This document shows, in pieces, positions 48,325 to 60,061 of a stretch of 64,000 nucleotides of DNA. The stretch is from positions 1-64,000 of the forward strand of contig JAKJXP020000090.1 of the NCBI GenBank assembly GCA_022225965.2, written 5' to 3'. This DNA comes from Diatrype stigma (lineage: Eukaryota > Ascomycota > Sordariomycetes > Xylariales > Diatrypaceae). A program made the translations under genes and the position numbers. The notes under the pieces were generated by a model. The model searched no databases, had not been told where the DNA came from, and saw nothing but the letters and a program-made list of their open reading frames with translations. Position 1 is the stretch's first letter; the number at the start of each line of letters is the position of its first letter.

Positions 48325-50935
48325 ATGGCGCTGTCTCGGTGGGCCACCACCTCCACCACCGTCGCGGCGGCCGCGCTGCTCACCCTCACAGCGACACTCG
48401 CGTCGGCAGCCCCATCGCCACCACCGGCAACCATTGAACTCACCACCAGCGCACCATCGACGCCGCACGAGCGGCGCGACGCCCGCCACGAAGCGGAGTG
48501 GGCCAAGCGCGCGCGCGTGCCCGCCACGGACGTCTTCGAGGTGCGCGTGGGGCTCGCGCAGCGCAACCTCGACCGCGGCCACGACCTGCTGATGGACGTG
48601 TCGGACCCGCGGTCGGCCAACTACGGCCGCCACTGGACGGCGGACGAGGTGGCGCGCGCGTTCGCGCCGGCGGGCGAGGCCGTCAACGGCGTCATCGCCT
48701 GGGTCACGAGCAGTGTGGGGGTGGGGGGCTCGGGTGCCGAGGCAGAGGAGAAGGGACAGGAAAAGGGGGAGCGGCAGCGCGTCGCGGTGGCCGCGAGCGG
48801 CGGCTGGGTCGTGTTCAATGCCACGGCGGCCGAGGCCGAGCGGCTGCTGCAGACGGAGTTTTGGCTGTACGAGCAGAAGGACACGGGGGTCGTGGCGGCG
48901 GGGTGCGATGAGTGAGTGATTGACTTTTGCCTATCTGCCTATCTACGTGCCTTCGCGATCTGGCCTAACTTGCTGCGTTGATTCCAGGTACCATGTCCCG
49001 GCACACCTCAGCCAGCACGTCGATTTCGTGTATCCCGGTGTGGTGCTGGCAGAGAGCAAGCGCTCGCTCAGCAACGAGCGGCTCGCTCGCCGCCACGAGA
49101 GACCGGGACGCGAACCCCGCTTCAGGAGAACGGCCAAGCGCGAGGCCGAGGCCAAGGCCGCCGACTGTTCCGAGGTCGCGACGCCGGAGTGCGTTGCCGC
49201 GCTATACAACGTCCCGGCAGCGGACAAGGCGCATCCGAACAACTCCATGGGCTTTTTCCAGAAGACCTCTTTCTACCAGGAGAAGGATCTGGACCTGTTC
49301 TTCGAGGTTAGTAGCTAGTTGCCCATACCCGGCTACCTACTAACAGCTTCGATCCAAAAACAGACGTATGCGCCTCAGATTCCGCAAGGAACGCGCCCGA
49401 CGAACCTGAGCATCGACCTGGCGACCTGGCATTACAACGAGACCGATCAGTATGTCAGCTGGCCGGACGAGGCGGACTTGGATCTCGACGTCGCCTATCC
49501 CCTGATCTATCCCCAGACGACCACGGTATACCAGGTGGACGATGAGTACTACAACCTGTACTCGGCCAACGGCTACTTTGGCTTGTTCAACACCTTCCTC
49601 GATGCCATTGATGGCGTAAGTTTCATCCTAGGCCTTTGTCTTGATCTTCGTACATAGAGATCCTTCCCCCTATCTCACTGATATTCCCATTTCTCTCTTT
49701 CGTCTCTTTCCTTGATCCTCCCCCCTTTGCTTCGTTCATCTACCGACCCACCACCCAGCCCATGCAAAAACACGCGCACATATGCTAACAACAACAACAA
49801 CAACAACAAATAGTCATACTGCAACTACTCGGCCTTCGGCGAGGCCGGCGACAACGCCGAGTACGACCCGAGCTACCCGAACAGCAAGACGGTGATCTCG
49901 CCGGGCCGGCCGGACCCGTACGACCCGGGCACGTACAAGGGCGAGCGCATGTGCGGGGTGTACCGGCCGACCAACGTGATCTCGATGTCGTACTCGACGG
50001 CCGAGACGACCTTTACCACCAGCTACCAGATGCGGCAGTGCAACGAGTGGATGAAGCTCGGCCTGCAGGGCGTCACGGTCGTCGGCAGCGCCGGGAACAG
50101 CGGCCCGCTGGCCGCCGGGCCATGCCGCAGCGGGAACCGCTTCGTCGCCTCGCACCCCGGAAAGTATGATTTCTACCTACCTACCTAAAATCCAATGCCA
50201 AACCCTTCTCCAAACAACCAACCCCCTACTAACCAACCGCCCTCAAACAACAGCTGCCCCTACATAACCTCCGTCGGCGCCACCATGCTGCAATCCGACT
50301 CCGCCACCGAAACAGTCGCGAACGAGCCCTCAGTCTGGGCCTCGTCGGGCGGCTTCTCGTGGACGTTCGCGACGCCGTCGTACCAGCAGGCCGCCGTGTC
50401 CGCCTACCTCGCGGACCACGACCCGGGCTTCCCGGCCGGCACGTACAACGGGTCGGGGCGCGGGTTCCCGGACGTGGCGGCGCTGGGGAAGAACCTGGCC
50501 GTGGCGGTACTTGGCGAGGTCGGTGTCTCCGACGGCACGTCGGCCGCCACGCCGCTCATCGGCGCTTTGATCAACCGCATCAACGAGGAGCGCCTCGCGG
50601 TTGGTAAGGGCACCGTCGGGTTCCTAAATCCCGTGCTCTATGCGAATCCGGGGGCTTTTCGGGATGGTGAGTTTTCTTTCTCTTTTCTTCCCCCCCTTTT
50701 GCATCTCCCCTGTCTCCTCCTTCGTCTTCGTCTATCTGGTACTAGGGATCACTGAGACGGGAGAGAGAGAAAAATGCATGGACTGTACTGACACCGAGAT
50801 CATCTAGTTACCACCGGCAACAACTCGATTTGCGGCGTCGAGGGCTTCTCGGCCGTGGAAGGTTGGGACCCGGCTAGTGGACTGGGCACCCCGGACTACC
50901 CGAAGCTGTTGGAGGTTTTCATGGCGCTGCCTTGA
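48325..50935 (+). CDS. Aorsin-like secreted serine-carboxyl peptidase (family S53)
   Basis: Six exons: 48325-48911, 48988-49306, 49364-49615, 49814-50163, 50254-50666 and 50808-50935, giving 682 residues. Residues 1-28 form a signal peptide (hydrophobic AAAALLTLTATLASA). A pro-domain of the Pro-kumamolisin type covers about 60-235, and the catalytic domain begins near 280. Glu338 and Asp342 (EADLD) and Ser599 (DGTSAATP) match the S53 Glu-Asp-Ser triad. The expected oxyanion Asp of the SGDSG motif is Asn481 (SAGNSG). The stretch GLFNTFLDAIDGSYC is typical of aorsin-like enzymes, acidic endopeptidases secreted by fungi. Loss of that Asp may weaken or abolish activity. It is convergent with the MFS transporter. 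Confidence 0.9.
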
Positions 50936-51370
50936 TGGCTATGTTATGTCTTGTGGTATTTAGTACATGTATTGTATAGTTGGCTGATATGAATCTAAGT
51001 AGTGATGATGATGAATGGTGGTTCAGTTCTAACCAGTACTGAGATACCCACCAGTTACTGAACTCATGGGAGTCAGGTATCTATGCTTCTCAAAGAGTTT
51101 CTGTCGTGAAATAGGATGCTAAGTGTCAACTCGACCATCATGGCCGAGATACGAATCCGTTCTCAATCGAAGTAAACCAATAAGAGTGTTTTACAACCGA
51201 CCATGGCAAACTTTGAGTATTGAGATATCTCATGGAATATATGCCAACTAGATGGTATTCATTCACCTCATAGATTCAACTATCATACATCACTTCTGTG
51301 CAATGTGCTTAAATCAACGCATAGCTAAAAACGGGGCAAAGCAGGTAGTAATAGACTTCCCAACCTGTTG
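50936..51370. other. Short spacer between convergent peptidase and transporter genes
   Basis: 435 bases, AT-rich, with GATGAT repeats at about 51003-51016. It contains only the 3' regions of the two convergent genes. Confidence 0.6.
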
Positions 51371-53531
51371 CTATACTATCAACGACTTCTCCATATTCGC
51401 AATGGATATCTGGGCCTGGTACTTCTCCATGACGTCGTCTTCTATGTGCTCGGCGAACACGTCCACATCGGTCGACGCAAATTTCCTCGCGCTGACCTTC
51501 TTCTCGAACAAGAGGTCCAGCTCCGCGAACGTACGGCCCGACGGCTCCGGGACGCGGAAATATGTGTACACGAGGCAGAAGAAGCACAACCCGGCCTACG
51601 AGACACATGTTAGTTTAGTTATTCACCCTACATACGGCGGGTTATAATGGTGTATAATTACCCAGAAAAAGCCGGCGTAGTTGCCCCAGTTCCAGGCCCC
51701 CGGATTGATCATATATGGCGTCAAGACTCCGCAGACGATGCCGACGATATTGCTGTGGAATTGTCAGTGAAGGAAAAACGACGAGCTATACGGAGTTGCG
51801 GCTCATACTAAAGGATACGACCCAGCACGACGGTCTTGATCTGTAATCGTCTCGTTGATATTTCGGCGACAAGCGAGTAGCAGACAGTTCCGACTGTCAG
51901 CTGATAGCACAAAGCCCACACTAGCATGATACAGCCGGTAGCGAGCGAAGCTGCTGTCCTATCCTGTGCGAGGCCGAGGAACCCTAGGATCAAGAGCATG
52001 CAGAAAAGCCCCATAAGACCCCACACGTAAAGGGTCCTGTGGCCGTTAGTCCCCGTGTATTATGCGTAGTATAGGGAATCATGGAAAGAGTCCTAGAGTG
52101 GAGGCATAACTAACCTGCGTCCGATCCCCAAGGAGATAAGGCCCCAAGCACCAAACACCCCGACACAATTAATGGCATATTGGCCCAAAGCGAACGCATA
52201 AGCTGTGCTGTCACTCAAACCGGCTTGTTGTAGGAAGTACGTTGAAAAGTTGGAGAATGAGTTGCCGCTTAGATTTTGGATGGCCCAACACGCGCAAACG
52301 ATCTATTCATATTAGAACCATAGCCTCGTGGAAGTGCAGTTCACCTCCGTCGGTGAACGTACGTACCTCGGTTCGACGCAAGTCCACGCCTCTGAAGCAG
52401 TCAAGATAGCTAGCTCCCTTCGTGATCTGACGAAATCTTGTCAGTGCCAGTGCCAGTGCCAGTGCCACTTGTACAAGTCCCAGTCTCGGGGAGGACGTTG
52501 ACCTACCTTCTGCTCCAGCGCTGTTGTGTGCACCATCATGGCGACTGTCTCGTCGGCATCGAAGTCGGTCGCCCGATCCAGACTAGTCAAGCGGAGTAAG
52601 GACTGCTTAGCCTCTTCGAGCCTTTGCTTCCTTACGAGCCACCAGGGAGACTCGGGTGCAAAGTAAATACCGATCGCCAGGGGTAAGGGCCACATCCATT
52701 GCAGCGCATACGGCTGGCAGTCAAAATTAGCACACTGCATTTCGGTTTATGAGACGTAGAAATGTAAGCACATACGATGCGATAGGCCCACTCGTCCGTC
52801 CGCCAGAGGTTACCCATGATGGTGGCGATTCCTAGCATCTGCCCGATGCCCCAGCACATGTTGATGTACGTAGTGAGGTACCCTCTCAGCGCCACAGGAC
52901 AGACCTCGGAGGCGTACGTGATGGTCAGTGTCTGAAAGACGCCCCACGGGATGCCACAGAGGATGGAGGCGATTTGGAGGTGCACGACGGTCTGGGCGGT
53001 GAAGTAGATGGAGATGAAAGCGGTGACAAGGCCGAGGCACCCGATGACGGTGTAGCGGTAGCCGAAGCGCTCAGAGACCCAGCCGTTCAGCACGAGACCG
53101 ATAATCTCGCCGACAACGGCGCCGTTGGACAGCCCGGCCTGCCAGGCGGCCGGGACCTGCCAGGTCCCGTCGGGCAGCTGCTCCCCGTACTTCCGGTTGA
53201 ACTGGGGGAAGGCGTAGAAGTTGTTGACGAGGGCGATGTCGTAGCCCTCCATGATGATGCAGGTGGAGATCAGGATGCTCCAGGCGATGGCCTTGGGGTA
53301 CAGCTTGATGCCCTGCAGCAGGGTCATGTTGTGCTCCTTGTCGGAGGCGAGCTTCGCGTTGCGAATGATCTCGCCCATCGCCTTGTCCGAGGCCGCCTCA
53401 CCTGTACGTGCGCCGGCGGCCGTGGTGGGGTCCCCTCCTCTCTTTTCATCACCGTCATTTTCGGTGATGATCTCGGGAGCCCCGGGGTCGTGACGGTCCA
53501 CCAGATGGTCGGCTCCGGGCGTCGAAGACAT
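51371..53531 (-). CDS. MFS sugar transporter, alpha-glucoside permease type
   Basis: Seven exons on the minus strand: 53531-52776, 52713-52507, 52426-52367, 52302-52115, 52036-51809, 51752-51662 and 51595-51371, giving 584 residues. Residues 1-75 are a hydrophilic cytoplasmic N-terminus; about twelve membrane segments follow. Sugar-porter signatures are visible: [16 protein letters not shown] after the first segment, [40 protein letters not shown] before the central loop, and [20 protein letters not shown] at the last helix. These resemble fungal maltose/alpha-glucoside:proton symporters more than hexose or inositol carriers; the true substrate is not readable. It is divergent from the Zn2Cys6 regulator across 1.5 kb. 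One intron (52427-52506) contains a GCCAGT repeat. Confidence 0.93.
52441..52467. repeat. GCCAGT repeat inside a transporter intron
   Basis: Four or so CAGTGC/GCCAGT units within the 80-bp intron between exons 2 and 3 of the transporter gene. Confidence 0.8.
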
Positions 53532-55059
53532 GGTTATCTTGTCTCGTCTCTTCTCCCTTTTCGGGGGTCTGAAGAGGTAGAAGCTGCAGGTGCTGTGATC
53601 TTCCTCACCTCGGAACGCCCGGGTGAGGACAAGGCTGCGTAGATCCTGAGGTCTGCCTGCAAAAGAATTATCATTCTAGTGCTAACAGTATTGTGGAGAG
53701 ACAATCCGCATCAGCCATGGTCGAAACGAAACTTGGAAGCGATCTGCCAATGGGGGCGTGCTTAGTTAAATATGGCCACCGGGATGCCCACAGCTGCCAC
53801 AGGTACCAAAAAGGGATGCCCCACTACTCCGCATAAAAAGGTCTGCGAAGGTCCCACTTGGTGGCTGCCGGGCTGGTTTCGGTCTGGCGCGCCTTCTCGT
53901 CCAGCTCGTCCAACCTCGTCCCGAGAGAAAATCCTCGAGGGAAACTGCGGGGAAGCAAGGGGAGACAGGGGAAGGCCCGGCTATGGTAGCATTGGTAGGC
54001 AGGCAGGCGTGCGGGATCTGGCTGCTTCCTTGGAAGAATTTTCTGGGGTTTGCGCATGTGGCATGGCGGCATGGCGGCATGTGTTCTGCCAGTCTAGCGC
54101 CCACTCACTCACACTCGCTACCTGACTAGGTAGAGGGGGAGGGGCTAGTCATTGGAGGGAAGTGACGAGGAGTAAGGGGGGTAATTAGATGGAGTGCTAT
54201 TGGGCAGTCTGGCTTGCCAGGTCTGCTTACCTGCCATCTATAACTGTGGACTCCTGGCTGTCCTGGCTGCCTGGGCAGCTCCAAGGTTGGGATGCGAGGT
54301 TAGGTTGGGAGGTTAGGAGGTTGGAGCGATTGGAGCGATTGGAGACTCATCAGATCCCTATAGACATATCATTTCCCATTCAATGTTAGATAATCCATCG
54401 GATGCAGGTGTGGTTGACGGGAGTTGATGTGATTTACTGCCTCCTTACCTACCTACATCCTACCTACCTGGTATGTAACTAGCAGGTGTGATCGATGTTA
54501 ATGTGGCTCAGTGGCTGCTACCTAACGGCCTGCTAGACTAAGTGCCGAACCTTCTCTAGACTCCCACACCTCCCGATTGAAAGGCAGGCGCCCTCCTTTT
54601 GGCCATTACTAAGACACCTCATCGTATTCGCCAACACTGGCTGACTGGATATAACCCGTGCACCTGCCATGAAGCTGCCGTGGAGCTTAGACCCTTCTAT
54701 ATGCTCCAACATGCCCCGACACGCCCTTGTACCTTAGTAATTATATCGTATAATGGACTATAGGTCCTCCGAGTCTTGCAAAACCCCCCTTTTGAGGTAG
54801 CCAGTTGGCCTATCCCCATCTCCCCCGTCCCCATCTTCCCCATCTTCCCCGCCTCTCCGCCTCGCCGCCCCTCCGCGTTCTTGATCAGTGCGCATGACGT
54901 ACAGTTCGGTTATATTCGAGGACGCCCCTGTCCGACTGTCCGACTGTCCGACTGTCCCCCATCGGCGGTTTTCTCCAACTCTAGAAACGAGCCTCTAGAT
55001 TTGGAGTATACCATACACGCCCTGTTGATCCCCGGGAGTGCTAACCGATGTCGCCGCGA
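53532..55059. promoter_or_regulatory. Divergent promoter region of transporter and Zn2Cys6 regulator
   Basis: About 1.5 kb between two divergent genes. It contains GGAGCGATT repeats (54323-54343), a CCCCATCTTCC block (54830-54850) and three direct TCCGACTG units at 54931-54954. No coding frame with protein character was found. A shared regulatory role is inferred from the divergent layout only. Confidence 0.4.
54931..54957 (+). repeat. Triple TCCGACTG direct repeat upstream of the regulator gene
   Basis: Three perfect 8-bp units in a row, ending about 100 bases before the regulator's ATG. Each carries one CCG (CGG on the other strand), the half-site recognised by many Zn2Cys6 proteins. A binding role is a hypothesis. 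Confidence 0.6.
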
Positions 55060-57468
55060 ATGCCCTCATCGTCGTCGGAACCCGTTGAGCTGCTAGCTAC
55101 ACCGTGGTACGTAGGAACAACCCCCGACCGCTAGAACACACTCACTCTTCGCATCGACAGACTCTTTCTCGGGAGTAGAAGGCAGCAAGCTAACCTAGTC
55201 AATTACTTCGAGAAGTGTAACCTGTCGTGATAACCATCTCAAATGTTAGTGTCCTCTTGGCAGCTGTACTACTTGATGGTGACTGGATATTGACGTGAGC
55301 CGAATAGGTGACCGTACGGTTCCCAGGTGCGGACGTTGTGTCCGCGCAGGCCGTGAATGCAAGATTGCATTCAAGTTCAAAGCGAGCAAAGGTATATATG
55401 GAAACTCCGGTCTATCTCTAGCAGGATAGGGGCTAATCAACACGGACAGGCTCTTTTGTAAAGGATCAAAAATGGGTTAGAGCACCTAAGAGACGTAAGT
55501 CCTACTGAAGTAATGCTCATGAAAACTCGTCAAAGGAAATGGCTAAATATCAATCAAGTAACTTATATCGATGAAACTCGATCCATTACTGCTGGGAATT
55601 CCCCCGAGGATGGATCTCACTTCCACTATCCAGACGACACTCTGAACGATGTCGAATCACCGACACATTCAGAACGCTCAATTCGAGTGCTCTCAGTGGG
55701 TGGTGCTCCAGCAAGACAGGAGCATGAAAATGTCTCGGGCATGGAACTAGTTCCCACCCATCACTCGCACTCCCCAGGCAACTGTGTGATGCTGCCTCGG
55801 ACAGAGTCAATCTCGTCTGATCAGCAGTCTGACACACATATACGGGCAATAAATTCTTCCAGTCCGTTCAATCATCAACCGTTACACGCCAACACGATCC
55901 CACGTCCACTTCCTCCGGGAAGTTTACCATGCAACTCGTTCCAAGAGCATTCGGCAATCCCCCTGAAGTCTCGGACCGAGGCGGTCCTATTTCGCCATTA
56001 CATCGCGAAGTTGGCAGTTTGTGTAGGTCAATGAAGCTGATGAAATAAAGAAGACGTACTGATCGTATTGGCCAGTTGGATCTGTGTGACCCGCTTAGAC
56101 ACTTTGAGCTCGTCGTCCCCGAGCGTGCTGCCACTTGCGACACGCTCTTGAACGCCATTCTTGCCATAGCCGCGAGGCATGTTAGTTGGACTAGCGACTT
56201 CGACCCCTTAGCGTCAAACCGGTATCATGATGAGTGTCTGAAGTGCCTGACCCCTATGTTGAACCATACATCTACTCTCTCCGATGAGAACTTGTTCGCA
56301 GCGACGATCATTCTACGCATGCTAGAAGAAATGGAGGGTAAGAAGTCGTTGAGCGTGCCGGTAGGGATATTAGCTAATTATGTATGATAGGTTCAACTAC
56401 GGGTCAAGATTACCACGGGCATCTGCTCGGCATTCACGCATTTGTTAATGTGGGAGACCAGTACATGATACCGGGAAGTCTAAGCGCAGCATCATTTTGG
56501 GTGGGACTTCGACAGGAGATATATATTGCCGTGATCACTCAGCAGCCTGTAAAGGTTAGTCTGGACCACTTTGTGGTTGACAGATCGTTCGACGCGACTG
56601 ATGATTACACATGGTCGAATCGTGCCATCGTCCATCTCGCCGATGTCCTCAACTTTTGTTTTGGGGGAGAGTCTCCGTCGAGCCACCGCTGGAGCGACTT
56701 ACAACTGGCGTGTGAGAAGTGGGCACTCCATCGGCCCACGTCATTTAACCCGTTTTTCCATAGAGAGCGAGTCGCTCCCGCGGCGTTCCCTGAAATATGG
56801 CATGGTTCAAGTTGTCACGGTACGGTTGGTCCTGGAGCGTCGAATGCGCGTATACATGGGAACGTCACTCGGAAATCACTAACAGATTCGACCATACAGT
56901 GATCGGGATACAACACCACATTCTGGCCTTGCTATTTCTGGTGCAGTTTGACCCTAGCATCCCAAAAGTGGGCACAAACCGTCGTACGGCACTAAACAGA
57001 ATGACGGTAAGTTCCCCAAGATCACAAGATCCCAAGACCCCAGGACCCCAGGACCCCGAGATCCCAAGGCCTCAAGACCTCAAGATCCCCGAAGAACTCA
57101 GTTCTGGTGAACTGCCGACTAACGCACTGAAGCAACGGATTGAGGCACTAACGCGAGAGCTATGCGGCATCGGCTCCTGCAATGCGTGGTCGCCGCCCGC
57201 TATGTTTACCGCCTGCATGGGGATTGCAATGTGTACGGTCTAAGTCTAAGCCCGATCCATGCTTGATGCTTGATGACATGCACCCAGCTGACTTCCACCC
57301 GTAGTTGGTGACCAATTCACTGAACGAACAGACCAAGAAGCCTTGATGGATTTGCTGAAGGCAACCGAGGCGGACCATGCACGCCCGACTAAAGCAATCC
57401 AACAACAGCTTATGAAGGCTTGGAACTGGATACCAGATAACGGCAATACGATGGATGAACGGCTATGA
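55060..57468 (+). CDS. Zn2Cys6 fungal transcription factor, ARCA-like
   Basis: Hand-built ten-exon model: 55060-55106, 55216-55244, 55308-55391, 55450-55494, 55559-56022, 56076-56337, 56391-56819, 56900-57006, 57133-57232 and 57305-57468, giving 576 residues. The zinc cluster is complete, with Cys at 16, 19, 26, 33, 36 and 43 (spacing C-x2-C-x6-C-x6-C-x2-C-x6-C). The codons for Cys16 and Cys26 are each split by an intron. The linker FVKDQKWVRAPKRLTYIDET and the body (LDLCDPLRHFELVVPERAAT, HLLGIHAF, FWVGLRQEIYIAV, DDYTWSNRAIVHLADVL, CMGIAM) follow the ARCA-like fungal-specific regulator pattern. It probably binds CGG-type sites in the nucleus. Exon 9 rests on an AAG acceptor with a strong GACTAACG branch site and is the weakest join. 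It is divergent from the transporter and upstream of inositol oxygenase. Confidence 0.85.
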
Positions 57469-58256
57469 GTCTCTGGCTTCATTTGCCGAGACTTGCCCGA
57501 TATAGAGCGGTCTTTTTAATGATTCTTCCTAGCTACCTATCTCCCTAGGATCTCTCGAAATGGGTGGATAGATGGGAACAAACAACAGACCAACGGGTTG
57601 CCGCATTCCAACCTCAATTAGATGATTAGACGCACCAATTATCGGGTTCCTGATTCGCCAGACCTCATGCTCGCCTAGCCATACATGCATATGTCCACGG
57701 AAACCGAGGGTCCCAGCATGCTGTTGGTTGGCTGGATGTAGGGCTGGTGGACTTTGCCAGCGGCATACAACGTCAACCTTCGTCAAAGCTTCGTCAAGCT
57801 TTGCTCTCGTTTCGGGCAGAATTTCCCAACTCGGAGGACACCCTTGGGAAGCCCCTAGACTAGACTTTGAGGCTACTATGGCAAAATGTGGGGGATCGTC
57901 AGAGTCTCGCAGAGTCCATTGTGGGGTGGAACGTCTAGCGTGGCCTGGCTGGCCCATTTTAATTCGGCGATTTTAACCCGAGCAGTCGAGCTTGTTCACC
58001 AAAGACTCGCTATAGAGCGCGCTATACATCACTATACAGTACTATAGTATGGATACAGAGGCAAACTACCAATACGCAAGATGGCGAGCAGTCGATTCCT
58101 ATATATTGGGCCGGATGCTCGACGTGATCCTCGAGAATCTTTTCTTGAGCAGACACGCATCTACTCCGACCACTGAGGACGCTTGACACGCTTTACACTA
58201 CAAACCACGATCTATAGGAAATATTTTTTCGCTTCAAATCAGTTCACGTCTTCACA
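57469..58256. other. Spacer and probable promoter of the inositol oxygenase gene
   Basis: About 790 bases with no supported gene. The part at 58008-58052 is rich in CTATA words (CTATAGAG, GCTATACATC, CTATACAG, CTATAGTATG), about 210 bases before the ATG. It could include core-promoter elements, though no specific site can be assigned. Confidence 0.4.
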
Positions 58257-59192
58257 ATGGCACCCGGAGTCTTGGTTGACGACAACCTCTCGAGCCGCGA
58301 TGGACTCGCGCTCGAGGACACCTCTGACAAGATCGACGCCATCAACGTGTTGAAGGGCCAGCAGAAGGATGACATCTACGAAAAATCCAAGTTTGACGCG
58401 GAGAAGGACAAGACCACGTTCCGCCAGTACGAAGATGCCTGTGACGGGGTCAAGGCGTTCTACCGTGAGCAACACATCAAGCAGACGGTGGCGTACAACC
58501 TGAAGGCGCGCAACAAGTTCCTCCACTTCCGCAAGCGGGAGGAGATGACGATCTGGGAGGCGATGGAGAAGCTCAACACGCTGATCGACGAGTCGGACCC
58601 GGACACGAGCCTGTCGCAGATCCAGCACCTGCTGCAGTCGGCCGAGGCCATCCGCAAAGACGGCAAGCCGCGATGGATGCAGCTGACGGGACTAATCCAC
58701 GACCTGGGCAAGCTGCTCTTCTTCTTCGGGTCCGAGGGCCAGTGGGACGTCGTGGGCGACACCTTCCCCGTCGGCTGTGCCTTCGAGGAGGACAAAATCG
58801 TCTTATCGAGCAGCTTCTCCGAGAACCCGGACAAAAAGGACCCCATCTACAGCACGCGCGACGGCATCTACGAGGCGGGCTGCGGGCTCGACAACGTCAT
58901 GCTCTCATGGGGCCACGACGAGTACCTGTACCACATTGTGAAGGACCAGTCGACCCTGCCCGACGAGGCCCTCGCCATGATTCGCTACCACTCCTTTTAC
59001 CCCTGGCACCGCGAGGGCGCCTACACCCACTTCATGAACGAGAAGGACAAGCGCATGCTCGATGCCGTCCTCGCCTTCAACCCCTACGACCTCTACTCCA
59101 AGAGCGATGGACTGCCCAACACCGAGGAGCTCAAGCCCTACTACCTCGAGCTGATCGACGAGTACTTCCCCCAGAAGGTGGTCAAGTGGTGA
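58257..59192 (+). CDS. myo-Inositol oxygenase (MIOX)
   Basis: Intronless frame of 311 residues, slightly longer than animal MIOX (about 285). It shows the di-iron HD-like fold: FRQYEDACDGVKAFYREQH at the N-terminal conserved block, WMQLTGLIHDLGK with the His-Asp iron ligands (about residue 145), VGCAFEEDKIV, MLSWGHDEYLYHIVK (His near 222), IRYHSFYPWHREGAY (His near 248) and the downstream Asp block KDKRMLDAVLAFNPYDLYSK. It ends in YFPQKVVKW. MIOX uses oxygen to cleave myo-inositol to D-glucuronate in the cytosol, the first step of inositol or D-glucuronate catabolism. Its neighbours are a Zn2Cys6 regulator and, beyond it, a sugar-type transporter. GC-rich codon use suggests good expression. 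Family assignment is firm. Confidence 0.97.
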   Translation: MAPGVLVDDNLSSRDGLALEDTSDKIDAINVLKGQQKDDIYEKSKFDAEKDKTTFRQYEDACDGVKAFYREQHIKQTVAYNLKARNKFLHFRKREEMTIWEAMEKLNTLIDESDPDTSLSQIQHLLQSAEAIRKDGKPRWMQLTGLIHDLGKLLFFFGSEGQWDVVGDTFPVGCAFEEDKIVLSSSFSENPDKKDPIYSTRDGIYEAGCGLDNVMLSWGHDEYLYHIVKDQSTLPDEALAMIRYHSFYPWHREGAYTHFMNEKDKRMLDAVLAFNPYDLYSKSDGLPNTEELKPYYLELIDEYFPQKVVKW

Positions 59193-60061
59193 TTTGTGGA
59201 TGAGTAGAGATAGAGTACCGGTTTTGTGTTTTTCAGAGCGGGATGCGATGGGATGGGATAAGATGGATGTACCTATGGGTCCACAAGTTGGAAAACTGAC
59301 GATGGATGATGGATGAGCTTTGTGCTGGTCAACTGGTGTTTATTAGTTGAACCTCGACGAACTACATATGATTTGGCGTACATGGAGTTTTTATTTACGA
59401 TTATATATCGATACTTAGCGTGATGGAAGAAAGTAGTGGTAGAAAGTACCTACTGCTTCACTACGAAATAAGAACACTGAACCTACCATCAATTGAGGGT
59501 ATGTCAAGTCAACTGTCTTAGCCTTTCATTTCGCTTGTGCTTGTGCTTGTGTTGTTTGTAAGCAATAGTGGTGCATGATCCTACCCCTTCTTTTTGCCCC
59601 TTTTCTCTAATCAATAGAACCCCGAGAAGCCATGCCGAAACAACACTGTGCACCGCTAACTAATTGTATTTTCTGTGAAGCGCGCAACTGGGAAGAGAAG
59701 GGAAGGGGGGCTAGGGGTTTAGTTCATTGTTGCCACATTCGGTTGAAAGACCCTATTCTTTGTGTTTAGGTAAATGGGTAGCCACCACGTTATCCCCTAA
59801 TACCATCCAGTATCCAAAGGCATATATTAAAGGTCACAAAGGGTATTCTCACAACCAGGGCCCTTTCCTCAGGGTTCCAGGGAACAATACAGAGCACGTT
59901 CCATAAAGAGGGCGACGATCCTGTTCTCGGAAAGTTCGATGAGTACCTACGGGTTTCCCCTTTCTTCCTTTCTCTTTCTCTCCTTCCCTGACTGATGACT
60001 CACTTGGTCAAACCACAATATTCTATCGTCACTATTTACTAACAACAAAAAGCAAAAAAAG
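59193..60061. other. Spacer between MIOX and the DUF1996-WSC gene
   Basis: About 870 bases, AT-richer than the flanking genes, with GATGGATGATGG and TGTGCTTG repeats. It contains the MIOX 3' region and the promoter of the next gene. No gene seen. Confidence 0.5.
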
